From Provencibacterium sp. (GTDB lineage: Bacteria; Bacillota; Clostridia; Oscillospirales; Ruminococcaceae), in assembly GCA_022792175.1 (NCBI GenBank), contig JAAWAN010000023.1, positions 1-64,000 of the forward strand: DNA of 64,000 nucleotides. The letters run 5' to 3'. The notes under the pieces were generated by a model, which saw nothing but the letters and a program-made list of their open reading frames with translations, ran no database searches and had not been told where the DNA came from. Positions 50,905-60,269 of the stretch are shown here, piece after piece. Both the position numbers and the translations under genes were made by a program. Positions within the stretch are counted from its first letter, which is position 1. Each line of letters opens with the position of its first letter.

Positions 50905-52875
50905 CTAATTTTTCAGTGTTTCATAGTATTCATCAATAGCCCCCAGCAGCTGCTGGCGTACATCCTCCAGATCAGCACCCGGGAACTGCGCTGCCGCCAT
51001 GTTGAGATGCCCACCACCGCCCAGCTTCTCCATGATGAGCTGCACATTGAGCGCCCCCATCGAACGCGCCGAAGCTTCTACCTGCGAACCATTTTCAAAG
51101 ATGACAAACGACGCATCCACATCCGATATCGAAAGTAGTTCATCCGCCGCCTGCGGGGCAATCAGCTTGATATCCTCCACCGCCCCCTGCGATACAGCGA
51201 TGGCACACCGCCGGTAGGCAGTTGCAGAAGAAACCAGCTTTGCCTTCTTCTGGTAGGCCTCCATCGGCGAAGAGAAGAGCTTGCGTACCTCCACCGTATC
51301 TGCCCCCAGCCGCTTGAGATAGGCGGCCGCCTCGAAGGTGCGTACCCCTGCCTTGACCACAAAGTTTTTGGTGTCCAGCATGATGCCGGCCAGCAGCGCC
51401 TCTGCTTCAGAACGACCCAGGTTTTTCTGCAGGCCGAAATACTGTACCAGCTCGGCTACCATCTCAGAGGCGGAGGAGGCATAGGGCTCATGATAGAAGA
51501 TAACGGCATTATCAATATAGTCCACCATCTTGCGGTGATGGTCGATGACCACTACCGAACGGCAGCGGCGATAAAGCTCCTCGCTCTCGATAAAGTGCTT
51601 GGCATGCACATCCACGATGATGAGCAGCGTATTCTGATCGATATGCTCATATAGCTCCTCCGGCTCATGGAAGGCATCCTCATACCCTTCCGCCTGCAGC
51701 TTATCGAGCAGCGGCTTTGCAAGGTTCTTCTGCAGGTTGATGGCAATAGCCGCATTGCGCTCCAAAAGCCGGACCGCCCGGTAAATCCCCAGCGCTGAAC
51801 CAACGCTGTCCAGGTCGGCGAAGCGGTGGCCCATAATGATCACATTGCTCGAGGAAGAAATAAGCTCTGCCAAAGCATTCGCGACAATGCGCGTTTTGAC
51901 CTTGGTGCGCTTTTCTATCCCCTTGGAAACGCCGCCGTAAAACTCATAGCCGGCCGAGGTCTTAATAGCCGCCTGATCCCCGCCGCGCCCGAGCGACATA
52001 TCCAGCGCCTGACGGGCCATCTCCTCCGCCTCGGCAAGCGAACCTGCGTGCCGCCCCACGCCGATGGAGAGGGTGGCCGGCATCCGCTGGGCAACCTCAA
52101 TCTTGCGCACATTATCCAGCAGGGAAAAGCGGGTGGAGATAATCTGCTGCATGGCATTTTCCTCAACCACCGCATAGTATTTGTCCCGCTCGATTTTGCA
52201 GGTAAGCGCGCCATAACCCTTTAAGTAGCTGGTAACCGCATATTCAATCTCGGGCATTGCCTGGGTGCGCCCGCTCTCCCGCGCGCTTTGCAGCAGCTCC
52301 TCATAATTATCAATCGTGATAATCATAACGGTAGCGCGGGTGCGCAGATAGCGGTCCTTATAGTCCTTGAGCTCGGTATCATCCACCAGATAAAGCAGGT
52401 GAACAGCTGTCTCATTCTGTACAGTGCGGACAGCAAAGGCGGTATAGCGGTTTTTTTTGTAGCTCAGTTGCAGCAGCTGCTGCGGCAGGGAGCCCTGGAA
52501 TTCCTGTCCGGTAAAAAGCTCGGAAAGGTTTATCCCGTGCATATCGCCGCTCTGCAGTACCTTTTGATGACACAGCTCATTATACCAGAGAATTTCGCCG
52601 TTATCCAGCGCTATCAGCACCGGCATGGGGAAATTCGCAAGCGCCTCGGTCTGCGCCGAAGAAAGAATGGCACTCAAATCAATGGAAAAGCGGCGCAGCT
52701 GGCGGCTAAAAATAGCCATATAAACAACAGTAAAAAGAATGCCGACTCCCAGCAGGATGCCGCCTGCCGCCATAAACTGCCTGCGCGGCAGAAAAAGGGC
52801 CAGCAGATACAGAAGCCCCAGCGTCAGCAGCAGCGACAAAATATACGGCCAAAACTTTTTGGAGTATGTTTTCAT
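50905..52875 (-). CDS. gdpP: Cyclic-di-AMP phosphodiesterase GdpP
   Basis: Membrane-bound DHH-DHHA1 phosphodiesterase that lowers c-di-AMP, about 656 residues. Two N-terminal helices (LSLLLTLGLLYLLALFL, GGILLGVGILFTVVYMAIF) precede a PAS-like region and a degenerate GGDEF domain (KIERDKYYAVVEE). The DHH domain has IMGHRFADLDSVGSALGIY and VVIDHHRKMVDYI, and DHHA1 ends LGGGGHLNMAAAQFPG. ATG 52875 follows GGAGGAGG at six bases. Its leader holds two hairpins. Confidence 0.95.
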   Translation of the reverse strand: MKTYSKKFWPYILSLLLTLGLLYLLALFLPRRQFMAAGGILLGVGILFTVVYMAIFSRQLRRFSIDLSAILSSAQTEALANFPMPVLIALDNGEILWYNELCHQKVLQSGDMHGINLSELFTGQEFQGSLPQQLLQLSYKKNRYTAFAVRTVQNETAVHLLYLVDDTELKDYKDRYLRTRATVMIITIDNYEELLQSARESGRTQAMPEIEYAVTSYLKGYGALTCKIERDKYYAVVEENAMQQIISTRFSLLDNVRKIEVAQRMPATLSIGVGRHAGSLAEAEEMARQALDMSLGRGGDQAAIKTSAGYEFYGGVSKGIEKRTKVKTRIVANALAELISSSSNVIIMGHRFADLDSVGSALGIYRAVRLLERNAAIAINLQKNLAKPLLDKLQAEGYEDAFHEPEELYEHIDQNTLLIIVDVHAKHFIESEELYRRCRSVVVIDHHRKMVDYIDNAVIFYHEPYASSASEMVAELVQYFGLQKNLGRSEAEALLAGIMLDTKNFVVKAGVRTFEAAAYLKRLGADTVEVRKLFSSPMEAYQKKAKLVSSATAYRRCAIAVSQGAVEDIKLIAPQAADELLSISDVDASFVIFENGSQVEASARSMGALNVQLIMEKLGGGGHLNMAAAQFPGADLEDVRQQLLGAIDEYYETLKN

Positions 52876-52898
52876 GGGCATCCTCCTCCATGATATTC

Positions 52899-52959
52899 GC
52901 CGGCAGCGCCCTGTGCGGCGCTGCACCGGCCCGGCTGCCCGGCAAAAGCTCCGGCAGCC
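52899..52959 (-). promoter_or_regulatory. Two tandem hairpins in the gdpP leader
   Basis: In the minus-strand RNA, GGCTGCC/GGCAGCC (52959-52935) is followed by a 12-pair stem GCCGG-CAGCGCC/GGCGCTG-CCGGC with a two-base bulge (52930-52899). The second ends about 15 nt before the GGAGGAGG ribosome site. Together they occupy most of the predicted leader of about 85 nt. They do not match the ydaO c-di-AMP riboswitch as I know it. Confidence 0.5.
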
Positions 52960-52968
52960 TTCTATCAT

Positions 52969-52977
52969 ATTGTAGCA
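52969..52977 (-). promoter_or_regulatory. Extended -10 promoter of gdpP
   Basis: TGCTACAAT on the minus strand, with a weak TTCTCC at the -35 distance. The predicted start is near 52962. The remaining gap up to RNase J (to 53156) shows no gene. Confidence 0.5.
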
Positions 52978-53156
52978 TATTTTTCCCTTTGGGAGAAGAC
53001 CCCGCTGAAATTTTGGCATTCATGACGAAAACAGTGCCCTATATCGGGCGGATAGCAAAATTCAACCAGCAATAAAGTAAGCTTTTCGGTCTGCCAACAG
53101 CTTCCAGCCTGCCGCTGTCCCGCTGACAGGAAGCCCAAATCCGCCCCGCAGCCGCC

Positions 53157-55196
53157 CTATACCTCCTGAATAATGGGCAGAATCATCGGGCTGCGTTTGG
53201 TTTTGTTATACAGAAAACGGCTCAGATCGTCCCGAATCATCTGCTTGATGTTCCCCCACTCGCGTATACCGCCGCTTGTGCAGTTTTCCAGCGTGCGGCG
53301 CACTACCTCGTTGGCCTCGTTCATCAGGTTTTCCGCCTCGCGCACATAGACAAAACCGCGGGAAACGATATCCGGTCCGGCGGCTACCTGGCCGGTGGCG
53401 GAATCAATAGTGGTGACAACCACAATCAGCCCATCCTCTGAGAGATGCCGCCGGTCACGCAGAACGATGCTGCCCACATCGCCCACTCCCAGGCCGTCCA
53501 CCATGACTGCGCCGGCCGGGACAGAGCCGACCACCTTGAGCTCCACCCCATCGCATTCCACCACCTTGCCGATATCCGAAATCAGGATGTTCTTTTTTTC
53601 CATCCCCATTTCGGCGGCAAGGTCCGCATGCTTCGAAAGGTGCTTATATTCCCCGTGCACCGGCATGAAAAAGCGCGGACGGGTCAGGCTGTGGATGAGA
53701 CGCAGCTCATCCTGGCAGGCATGGCCGGAAACGTGCACCTCGTACATCTTTTCGTAGATGACATGTGCGCCCAGCTTCATCAGCTCATTGACAACGCCGC
53801 CCACCAGCTTTTCATTGCCGGGAATGGGGTTGGCGGAGATGATGATAAAATCATTAGGCGTCACCTTCACCTTGCGGTGGTCGCTCATGGCCATGCGCGT
53901 CAGCGCAGACATCGGCTCCCCCTGCGAACCGGTGGTAACGATCACAATCTCGTTATCCGGATAGGAGCGCAGGTTGTCGATATCCACCAGAAAGCCGGAA
54001 GGAACACTCAGATAGCCGAGCTCAATCGCCTTGGTGACAACGTTTATCATGCTACGGCCGGATACGGCGACCTTTTTGCCATACTTTCGGGCCGCATCCA
54101 CAATCTGCTGGACGCGATGGACATTGGAGGAAAAGGTGGCGATGATAATCCGCCGGCTGCCAGCCTGCGAGAAAAGAAGGTCAAACGAGGCGCCGACATG
54201 CCGCTCACTCTTGGTAATGCCGGGACGTTCCGCGTTGGTGGAATCCGCCATCAGCAGCAAAACGCCCTTATTGCCGAGCTCGCCCAGCCGCGGCAGATCA
54301 ATGACCTCGCTCTCGATGGGGGTGAAATCCACCTTGAAGTCGCCGGTATGGATAATAACGCCTGCAGGCGTATGAATAGCCAGACCGCAGGCATCAGGAA
54401 TCGAATGGTTGACATGGATAAATTCCACCGACATGCAGCCCATTTTCACCATCTGCCGGGGCTTGACAACGTTGAGCTGCACCTTGCCCAGAAGATTGTG
54501 CTCCTTGAGCTTTCCCTCCACAAGTCCGAGTGTCAGCCGGGTACCATAGATAGGAGTTTTAAACTGGCTGAGAAAATAGGGAAGCGCCCCGATATGGTCC
54601 TCATGCCCGTGGGTTAACACAACCCCGCGCAGCCGGTCCAGATTGCGCTCCACATAGCTGAAATCCGGGATGACAATATCTACGCCGAGCATGTCGTCAT
54701 CCGGGAATGCCAGGCCGCAGTCGATGATAAACATATCGTTTGCACACTCGATGACCGTCATATTCTTGCCGATCTCTCCGAGCCCCCCGAGCGGGATGAT
54801 GCGCACCGGCGTTTTGCGCACCGGCGCCTGGGCGCGCTGGCCCTTCTGCTGCTTTGGCTGCTTTTGACGCTGGCGCTCGGTGTTCTCCTGCGCTAAAAGC
54901 AGCTCGCTTTTCGCTGCCCTGGGACGGCGGCGAAGCGCCCGTTCTCCCTCTGCTGAAGGATTTTTCGCCGCTGCAGAAGCCGCCTTACCCGCCGCAGACT
55001 TTTCCGCCGCTGCAGCGCGCGGCTCCTTCGGCGTACGGCTCTTTCCGCCAAAAGCGGGCTCCTGATTCTGAGCTGCGGAAGCGGAACGGGGTTTTCGGGA
55101 TTTTGCCTGCGTCTGCACGGCTGCAGGCGCACGGTTCTGCTTTTTGGATGCACGGGGCTGCTTTTTTGCCTCGCTTTGTTTTTCATTTTCTGCCAC
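53157..55196 (-). CDS. rnj: Ribonuclease J with a long disordered N-terminal extension
   Basis: Metallo-beta-lactamase/beta-CASP ribonuclease of mRNA decay and rRNA maturation, 679 residues. The first 128 residues are Ala/Lys/Gln/Arg-rich with no fold evident (AAAAEKSAAGKAASAAAKNP). The enzyme proper begins at VRIIPLGGLGEIGKNM, with zinc motif LTHGHEDHIGALPYFL, GDFKVDFTPIE, and PVHGEYKHLSKHADLA. GTG start at 55196 with GGAGG nine bases upstream. The extension could bind RNA or partner proteins. gdpP lies downstream on the same strand. Confidence 0.95.
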   Translation of the reverse strand: MAENEKQSEAKKQPRASKKQNRAPAAVQTQAKSRKPRSASAAQNQEPAFGGKSRTPKEPRAAAAEKSAAGKAASAAAKNPSAEGERALRRRPRAAKSELLLAQENTERQRQKQPKQQKGQRAQAPVRKTPVRIIPLGGLGEIGKNMTVIECANDMFIIDCGLAFPDDDMLGVDIVIPDFSYVERNLDRLRGVVLTHGHEDHIGALPYFLSQFKTPIYGTRLTLGLVEGKLKEHNLLGKVQLNVVKPRQMVKMGCMSVEFIHVNHSIPDACGLAIHTPAGVIIHTGDFKVDFTPIESEVIDLPRLGELGNKGVLLLMADSTNAERPGITKSERHVGASFDLLFSQAGSRRIIIATFSSNVHRVQQIVDAARKYGKKVAVSGRSMINVVTKAIELGYLSVPSGFLVDIDNLRSYPDNEIVIVTTGSQGEPMSALTRMAMSDHRKVKVTPNDFIIISANPIPGNEKLVGGVVNELMKLGAHVIYEKMYEVHVSGHACQDELRLIHSLTRPRFFMPVHGEYKHLSKHADLAAEMGMEKKNILISDIGKVVECDGVELKVVGSVPAGAVMVDGLGVGDVGSIVLRDRRHLSEDGLIVVVTTIDSATGQVAAGPDIVSRGFVYVREAENLMNEANEVVRRTLENCTSGGIREWGNIKQMIRDDLSRFLYNKTKRSPMILPIIQEV

Positions 55197-55401
55197 TCTA
55201 TGTTACCTCCATTGGTTCATTCCAACACGCAACAGAAACCCGCCCCGTTTTCAGATATCCAAAAAGGGGGAGCCGAAGAGAGTCGGAAAAATATTCGATG
55301 TTGTTCGCCGTACCCGGTTTCCGTTTTCCACCGGCCTTGCTGACGGCAGAGAAACGCTGCCAAAAAAGCCGTTTTTCCCGCCGCACATATCGTCGGATAT
55401 C

Positions 55402-55432
55402 AAAAACGGCCGCTACGGCAGCGGCCGTTTTT
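55402..55432. terminator. Bidirectional rho-independent terminator
   Basis: CGGCCGCT and AGCGGCCG pair around ACGGC, flanked by AAAAA on one side and TTTTT on the other, so it works on both strands. It ends the candidate ncRNA on the minus strand. Confidence 0.85.
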
Positions 55433-55763
55433 GTACGCTTCAGGTATCACCTGACAGCCCGATAGGCCACACCGCAACAAAATCCGCAGCAGTTGGGAAG
55501 GATGAAAAAATCAGACGGCTGCGGGCCAAAAAAGACAGAAAGCGCTGCACAAAAAATCCTTCGCTCTTTGTAAGGGGAAAATTTTTTCAAAGCACAGAGA
55601 CTTTTAAACAGCTAAAGCGCCCACAAAACGGGAAAAAGTTTTGACTCCACTGTTAGCGGCTGCTCCTATTGCCGACCGTTCCCAAACAGGCAAAGATCTG
55701 TAGGAAGCGCTGCCTATTCTGCCTTTTTCCTTTTCAACAGAATTGCCGAACAAAACAAATCTT
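55402..55763 (-). ncRNA. Candidate non-coding RNA of about 362 nt
   Basis: The unit runs from a near-consensus promoter to a strong intrinsic terminator and holds no ORF with homology or a ribosome site. Stems I can see include AGGCA-TAGG-CCTA-TGCCT in the first 100 nt (AGGCAGAATAGG...CCTAC...TGCCT). It contains GGAGTCAAAAC, also found in tandem unit B at 12 kb. RNase P and tmRNA signatures (GAGGAAAGTCC; GGTTTCGAC; a CCACCA end) are absent. The alternative is a long regulated leader of RNase J, whose gene starts 205 nt beyond the terminator. Confidence 0.5.
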
Positions 55764-55769
55764 GGTTTT

Positions 55770-55798
55770 ATACTAGCGCTCTTTTGAAAGCTTGTCAA
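55770..55798 (-). promoter_or_regulatory. Sigma-A promoter of the candidate ncRNA
   Basis: TTGACA (55798-55793) and TAGTAT (55775-55770) on the minus strand are separated by exactly 17 nt. It faces away from the nucleotidyltransferase gene, whose end is 149 nt upstream, and toward RNase J. Confidence 0.8.
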
Positions 55799-55946
55799 GC
55801 CCCGGCTTCCGGCCGGCAGGGCAGACAGCCTTCTCTCCGCCACTTTTAAAAAAGCTCTCGGGCCAGATGATAAGCCGAATTCCGTATCAGAAAACATAAA
55901 ACCGTCCCTTTTCCGGTCTTGAATTCTGCAAAACGGAAATTTGTTT

Positions 55947-58298
55947 TTACAGCCTCTTTTGGGGACTTTCTCCCTTTGTGCTTTCTGCCGACTCATCCCT
56001 GAGCCTTTTCAAATAGGCAAGCACATCCGCACACAGCTCCTGCGCCATTTCTGCATTTTTGCTTTCTGCAAAAACCCGGATGCAGTCCCCCCGCTTTCCG
56101 GGACGTATTCTCGCCACACCCAGCCGGTGCTGCAGAAGAAGCCCCTGCGTGCCGGCTGTTCCCTGACGGGAAAGCCGGTTCATCAGCTCGGCCGGCGCAT
56201 ACACATCCGGCAGGCTCCCCTGCTGCATTCCATAACCCGGAACCTCACCGGAAAGCCCGGAGAGGGAGGTGCCGGCCATTTTGCAGAAGGAGAGCAGGCG
56301 CACGCTCATCAGCAGCGCATCCCGAAAATAGTCCTGCCCGGCCGCCTTTCGACGCGCTGCCGCATCCTCCTCAGCAGCGGGACAATCAAAATACCTCCAG
56401 ACTTTTCTCCCATATTTTGTGGCCATATGCTCAATCAGCTGCGGAGCAGTATAGCTGAGCGCAACATCCCTCTCCTGCTTAAATTCAGCCAGCGCCAGCA
56501 TACACTGCAGGCGTCCAAACAGAATTTCCCCTGCCGTTTCATCCGAAACGCTCATCCCCAGCCCATCAGAAGAGATGCGCAGCACCGGTCCGGCGCCGGT
56601 ATCGCACCCCAGGCCCTGCAGGGTATCCCTCAGCAGATGGGCGATCGCCCGGTTTGCGCTGCGCACCTGCGCCTGCATGCCGCTAAGGCCATAGGGAGCC
56701 TGGCGAAGAAGATCCGCCGCATACAGCGCCTGCATTCCCTCCATTCCAATGCGTTCCCCAAACCGGGCCACACCCGCCCGGGTAAACTCCCCGCGCATCA
56801 GAAAACTCTCTATCCGGCGCTCCAGCGGCCGGGGACAGCCCAGGGCGTGCTCCCCCAGCAGGCGGATTTTCCCCTGTGCAGGATCTGTTTCCAGATAAAC
56901 GCCCAGGCTGCTGCCGGTATAGGCCATGCTCCAGTTAAAAAGAGAACGGTAAACCGTACCGAAATCCATCACCTGAACGCCGCTGGACTGAATCCCGGCC
57001 GACAGCGCCGAAAGCAGTGCGCGCCCCGCACGCGCATCGCTGCAGCCGATGGCGACCGGCTGCTGCTGCCGAATTGAGCCAATTGCACACCCCAGCCTTG
57101 CCAAAAGCTCCGGCGTCAGTTCAGCGCCTACTTCGCCGGTGATTCCCTCCTCATCAAAAATTTCCTCCCGGCCGCTTTGGGTAATCAGGTGGTGGGAAAT
57201 CACCGTCCCATCCGGCGCATGACGATAGGGCCAGATTTTAACGCCCGGCTCCACCCGGGCCGAATTGCCGATGATGGCATGCGCCCCCACCGCGCTGCCC
57301 TCATGCAGAACGGCCCCCCACTTGACAGAAACGCCCGGGCAGAGAAGCGCTTCGCAAAGCCGGGCCGACTCCCCGACAAAGGCCCCTGCAAGCAGAACGC
57401 CGCCCTCAATTTTCGTATTTGCGCCGACCGAAACCCCGTCATCCAGAATGCAGGGGCCTTTGATACGGGCCCCCTCGCCAATCCGGACACCCTTTCCAAA
57501 ATAGACCGGCCCCTCCGAAAAATAGACGCCGGCAGGCTTCTCTCTTGCCAAAATCCCCTGCTCTTTGCCGGCTGTTAGCTCCGGCAGGCCGGTTTTTCCC
57601 AAAAGCAGATCATACTGGCACCGCAGGTAGCTGGAAAGCTCCCCGATATCGCACCAATAGCTTTCGGTGATATAGGCGCCCAGGCGCCGGTGCTGCATGA
57701 GCATGCGCGGAAACAGGTCGCCTGCAAAATCGTATTTTTCATCCGGTGGAATCAGACGAAGTGCCTGCGGGCTCAGGATATAGATGCCGGTGTTGGCGAG
57801 ATCGGTCGTCACCCCCGAGAAGGGAGGCTTTTCAACAAAGCCGCTGATAAAGCCGTTTTCATCCAGCTGCACCAGTCCATATTCCCGAGGATCCTCCACC
57901 CGTTTTACCACCATTGTCGCCTGTGCGCCGCTCTGCCGGTGTTCATAAAGAGCAGCGGTAAGGTCGATGTTGCAGAGTGCGTCCCCGCTGATGACCAGAA
58001 CCTCCTCCTTCGCATTTCCCGCCGCATTTTTAACGCCGCCGGCTGTTCCCAGCGGCCGGCTTTCATCCACAATCCGGATAGAGAGGCCATCCGGCCTGCG
58101 CATTTCAAAATAGCGGTGCAGCTCGTTTTGGAGATACCCCGCTGACAGGACGCAGTCGGTAATGCCGTGGCGCTCTAAAAGCGCCAGAATGTATTCGATT
58201 ACCGGCCTTCCGCACAGGCGCACCAGCGGCTTTGGCGTATCGAGTGTCAGCGGCCGCAGGCGGCTCCCCTCTCCTCCGGCCATAATAACTGCTTTCAT
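55947..58298 (-). CDS. Sugar nucleotidyltransferase fused to a degenerate phosphomannomutase-like domain
   Basis: 783 residues. Residues 1-235 form an NTP_transferase domain (AVIMAGGEGSRLRPLTL, ISGDALCNID, GFVEKP) as in mannose-1-phosphate guanylyltransferase. Residues about 255-360 are left-handed beta-helix repeats (VYFGKGVRIGEGARI). The rest resembles phosphomannomutase but its active serine loop, TASHNP in enzymes, reads LETDPAQGKI at 469-478, and the metal loop DGDxDR reads SSDGLGMSVSDE. The fusion type is known in Gram-positive bacteria; the mutase half probably regulates or binds. The product may be GDP-mannose or a related nucleotide sugar. Confidence 0.88.
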   Translation of the reverse strand: MKAVIMAGGEGSRLRPLTLDTPKPLVRLCGRPVIEYILALLERHGITDCVLSAGYLQNELHRYFEMRRPDGLSIRIVDESRPLGTAGGVKNAAGNAKEEVLVISGDALCNIDLTAALYEHRQSGAQATMVVKRVEDPREYGLVQLDENGFISGFVEKPPFSGVTTDLANTGIYILSPQALRLIPPDEKYDFAGDLFPRMLMQHRRLGAYITESYWCDIGELSSYLRCQYDLLLGKTGLPELTAGKEQGILAREKPAGVYFSEGPVYFGKGVRIGEGARIKGPCILDDGVSVGANTKIEGGVLLAGAFVGESARLCEALLCPGVSVKWGAVLHEGSAVGAHAIIGNSARVEPGVKIWPYRHAPDGTVISHHLITQSGREEIFDEEGITGEVGAELTPELLARLGCAIGSIRQQQPVAIGCSDARAGRALLSALSAGIQSSGVQVMDFGTVYRSLFNWSMAYTGSSLGVYLETDPAQGKIRLLGEHALGCPRPLERRIESFLMRGEFTRAGVARFGERIGMEGMQALYAADLLRQAPYGLSGMQAQVRSANRAIAHLLRDTLQGLGCDTGAGPVLRISSDGLGMSVSDETAGEILFGRLQCMLALAEFKQERDVALSYTAPQLIEHMATKYGRKVWRYFDCPAAEEDAAARRKAAGQDYFRDALLMSVRLLSFCKMAGTSLSGLSGEVPGYGMQQGSLPDVYAPAELMNRLSRQGTAGTQGLLLQHRLGVARIRPGKRGDCIRVFAESKNAEMAQELCADVLAYLKRLRDESAESTKGESPQKRL

Positions 58299-58389
58299 AA
58301 GAACATAATCCGTCCTTTTTTCATTGATATCCTATTATGCCTCACGAAGCGAATATTTAAGCATGGGCAGGAAGAGTCTGCAAAAAGGA

Positions 58390-58418
58390 TTGTTAAATAA
58401 AGGGGTTTGCGATATAAT
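58390..58418 (+). promoter_or_regulatory. Sigma-A promoter of rnhA
   Basis: TTGTTA (58390-58395) and TATAAT (58413-58418) with a 17-nt spacer. The expected start is about 68 nt before the rnhA ATG. Confidence 0.8.
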
Positions 58419-58492
58419 AACCAAAACGCTGCCTGCCTCTCTTTTGGATTTTCAGTGTGCAGCGGCCCGTTTCCGGGAAAGGAGTAGAGTCT

Positions 58493-58936
58493 ATGTTGAA
58501 ATCCGTTACCCTTTATACCGATGGCGCCTGTTCCGGCAATCCCGGCCCGGGCGGCTGGGGCGCCATTCTGGAATATGCGGGACATATCAAGGAGCTTTCG
58601 GGCGGAGAAAAGGAAACGACCAACAACCGAATGGAGCTGACCGCCGTTATCGAGGGCCTCTCCGCCCTCAGGGAGCGCTGCCATGTCTGCCTTGTCAGCG
58701 ACAGCAAATATGTGCTGGACGCTCTTTCGCTCGGATGGGCAAAAAAATGGCAGAAAAACGGCTGGAAACGCTCAAACAAGTCCCCTGCCCTTAACCCCGA
58801 TTTGTGGGAGCGGCTGCTCACTCTGACCGGGCAGCACGAGATGGAGTATGTCTGGATTAAGGGCCATGCCGGCCACCCGCAGAACGAGCGGTGCGATGAG
58901 CTGGCTGTCCGGGCTGCCAACCGGGCCCGGAGCTGA
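58493..58936 (+). CDS. rnhA: Ribonuclease HI
   Basis: Cleaves RNA in RNA-DNA hybrids. 147 residues with the four acidic catalytic residues in context: D in [18 protein letters not shown] in [14 protein letters not shown] in [12 protein letters not shown], and D near the end in [11 protein letters not shown]; the substrate-handle [15 protein letters not shown] is also present. The ATG at 58493 follows AAAGGAG by eight bases. Confidence 0.96.
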   Translation: MLKSVTLYTDGACSGNPGPGGWGAILEYAGHIKELSGGEKETTNNRMELTAVIEGLSALRERCHVCLVSDSKYVLDALSLGWAKKWQKNGWKRSNKSPALNPDLWERLLTLTGQHEMEYVWIKGHAGHPQNERCDELAVRAANRARS

Positions 58937-58952
58937 TTTTTTAAATACGGAC

Positions 58953-58980
58953 TTGAAAATCCACAAAAACGGTGTAGAAT
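58953..58980 (+). promoter_or_regulatory. Sigma-A promoter of the nifS-nifU-mnmA unit
   Basis: TTGAAA (58953-58958) and TAGAAT (58975-58980) separated by 16 nt, 62 nt before the nifS start. Confidence 0.7.
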
Positions 58981-59042
58981 AGTCTCAGAAGCTGCTTTCT
59001 GCCACTTTGGCGGCAGACGCTTCGGGAAAGGAAGAAACAGCA

Positions 59043-60215
59043 ATGGAAAAACGCTTTGTATATGCGGACAACGCAGCGACCACCTGCGTTATCCCTGAGG
59101 TTCTGGAGGCTATGCTCCCCTATCTGCAGGGGGAATACGGCAACCCATCGAGCATCTATGCGCTGGGACGCCGTGCTCAAAAGGCCATTGAGGATGCGCG
59201 CGCGAAGGTAGCGGCAGCCATCGGGGCCAAAAAGGAAGAAATTTTCTTCACCTCGGGCGGGTCAGAGGCGGATAACTGGGCGATTAAGGGGACACTCGCC
59301 CGACTCATGCCAAAAGGAAAAAAGCACCTGGTCACCTCCGCCTTCGAGCACCATGCCGTTCTGCATACGGCAGAAAACTGCGGCTGCGAATATACCCTTG
59401 TTCCGGTCGAAAAAAACGGCATTATCGATCCCGAAAAGGTGCGCGCTGCTATCCGGCCGGATACGGCCATCGTTTCCATCATGTTTGCCAACAATGAAAT
59501 CGGCACCATTCAGCCAATCGAGGAGATTGCCGCTATTTGCCGGCAGAAAGGAGTCCTTTTCCATACCGATGCGGTGCAGGCCATCGGCAACGTAGAAATT
59601 GATGTAGAAAAGCTCGGTATTGATATGCTCTCGCTCTCCGGCCACAAAATCCATGCACCGAAGGGGGTCGGGGCGCTTTACTGCAAACGGCGCTGCCTCC
59701 CTAAAAACCTCATCGATGGCGGCGCACAGGAGAACGCCCGCCGCGCAGGCACCGAAAACACGGCGGGCATCGTCGGACTGGGAGAGGCCATCAAGCTGGC
59801 CGTTTCTGATATACCCGAAAAAATCCGCCGGATCACCCCGCTGCGGGATAAGCTGATAGAGGAGCTTACAAAAATTGAGGCCTCCCGCCTCAACGGCGAC
59901 CCCGTAAAGCGGCTGTGCGGAAATGTCAATATCTCCTTTGAGGGAATAGAGGGGGAAAGCCTGCTGCTGATGCTCGATAACTGCGGCATCTGCGCCTCCT
60001 CCGGTTCGGCCTGCACCTCCGGCTCGCTCGACCCGAGCCATGTCCTTCTTTCCATCGGCCTTGGTCACGAAACAGCCCACGGCTCGTTGCGCCTTTCCAT
60101 CTCGGAGCAGACGAGCGAAGAGGATGTGCGCTATATCATCGAAAACGTCCCTCCCATCGTCGAGCGGCTGCGCGCCATGTCTCCGCTCTGGGAAAGGATG
60201 CAAAAAAGCCGGTAA
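59043..60215 (+). CDS. nifS: Cysteine desulfurase NifS/IscS type
   Basis: PLP enzyme of about 390 residues that takes sulfur from cysteine for Fe-S clusters and tRNA thiolation. Conserved blocks: [36 protein letters not shown], the PLP lysine in [18 protein letters not shown], and the catalytic cysteine loop [19 protein letters not shown]. The ATG at 59043 has AGGAAG eight bases upstream. It is followed by nifU and mnmA, so sulfur goes to both Fe-S scaffold and 2-thiouridine. Confidence 0.96.
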   Translation: MEKRFVYADNAATTCVIPEVLEAMLPYLQGEYGNPSSIYALGRRAQKAIEDARAKVAAAIGAKKEEIFFTSGGSEADNWAIKGTLARLMPKGKKHLVTSAFEHHAVLHTAENCGCEYTLVPVEKNGIIDPEKVRAAIRPDTAIVSIMFANNEIGTIQPIEEIAAICRQKGVLFHTDAVQAIGNVEIDVEKLGIDMLSLSGHKIHAPKGVGALYCKRRCLPKNLIDGGAQENARRAGTENTAGIVGLGEAIKLAVSDIPEKIRRITPLRDKLIEELTKIEASRLNGDPVKRLCGNVNISFEGIEGESLLLMLDNCGICASSGSACTSGSLDPSHVLLSIGLGHETAHGSLRLSISEQTSEEDVRYIIENVPPIVERLRAMSPLWERMQKSR

Positions 60216-60269
60216 GTTCCGACAGGATTTTAAAAATTCAACCTGATTATAAGAGAGGAAAAGAAAAGG

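Noticed and set aside
55866-55890. GATAAGCCGAATTCCGTATC-like sequence resembling the 3' end of RNase P RNA on the minus strand
   Set aside because: The required upstream P4 motif GAGGAAAGTCC is absent and the preceding 300 nt are coding sequence of the nucleotidyltransferase fusion.
55604-55996. Minus-strand ORF of 130 codons overlapping the end of the nucleotidyltransferase fusion
   Set aside because: It crosses a strong promoter, lacks homology, and begins inside another gene. Its tail ANSGVKTFSRFVGALAV loosely resembles a tmRNA tag, but tmRNA 5' and 3' signatures are missing.
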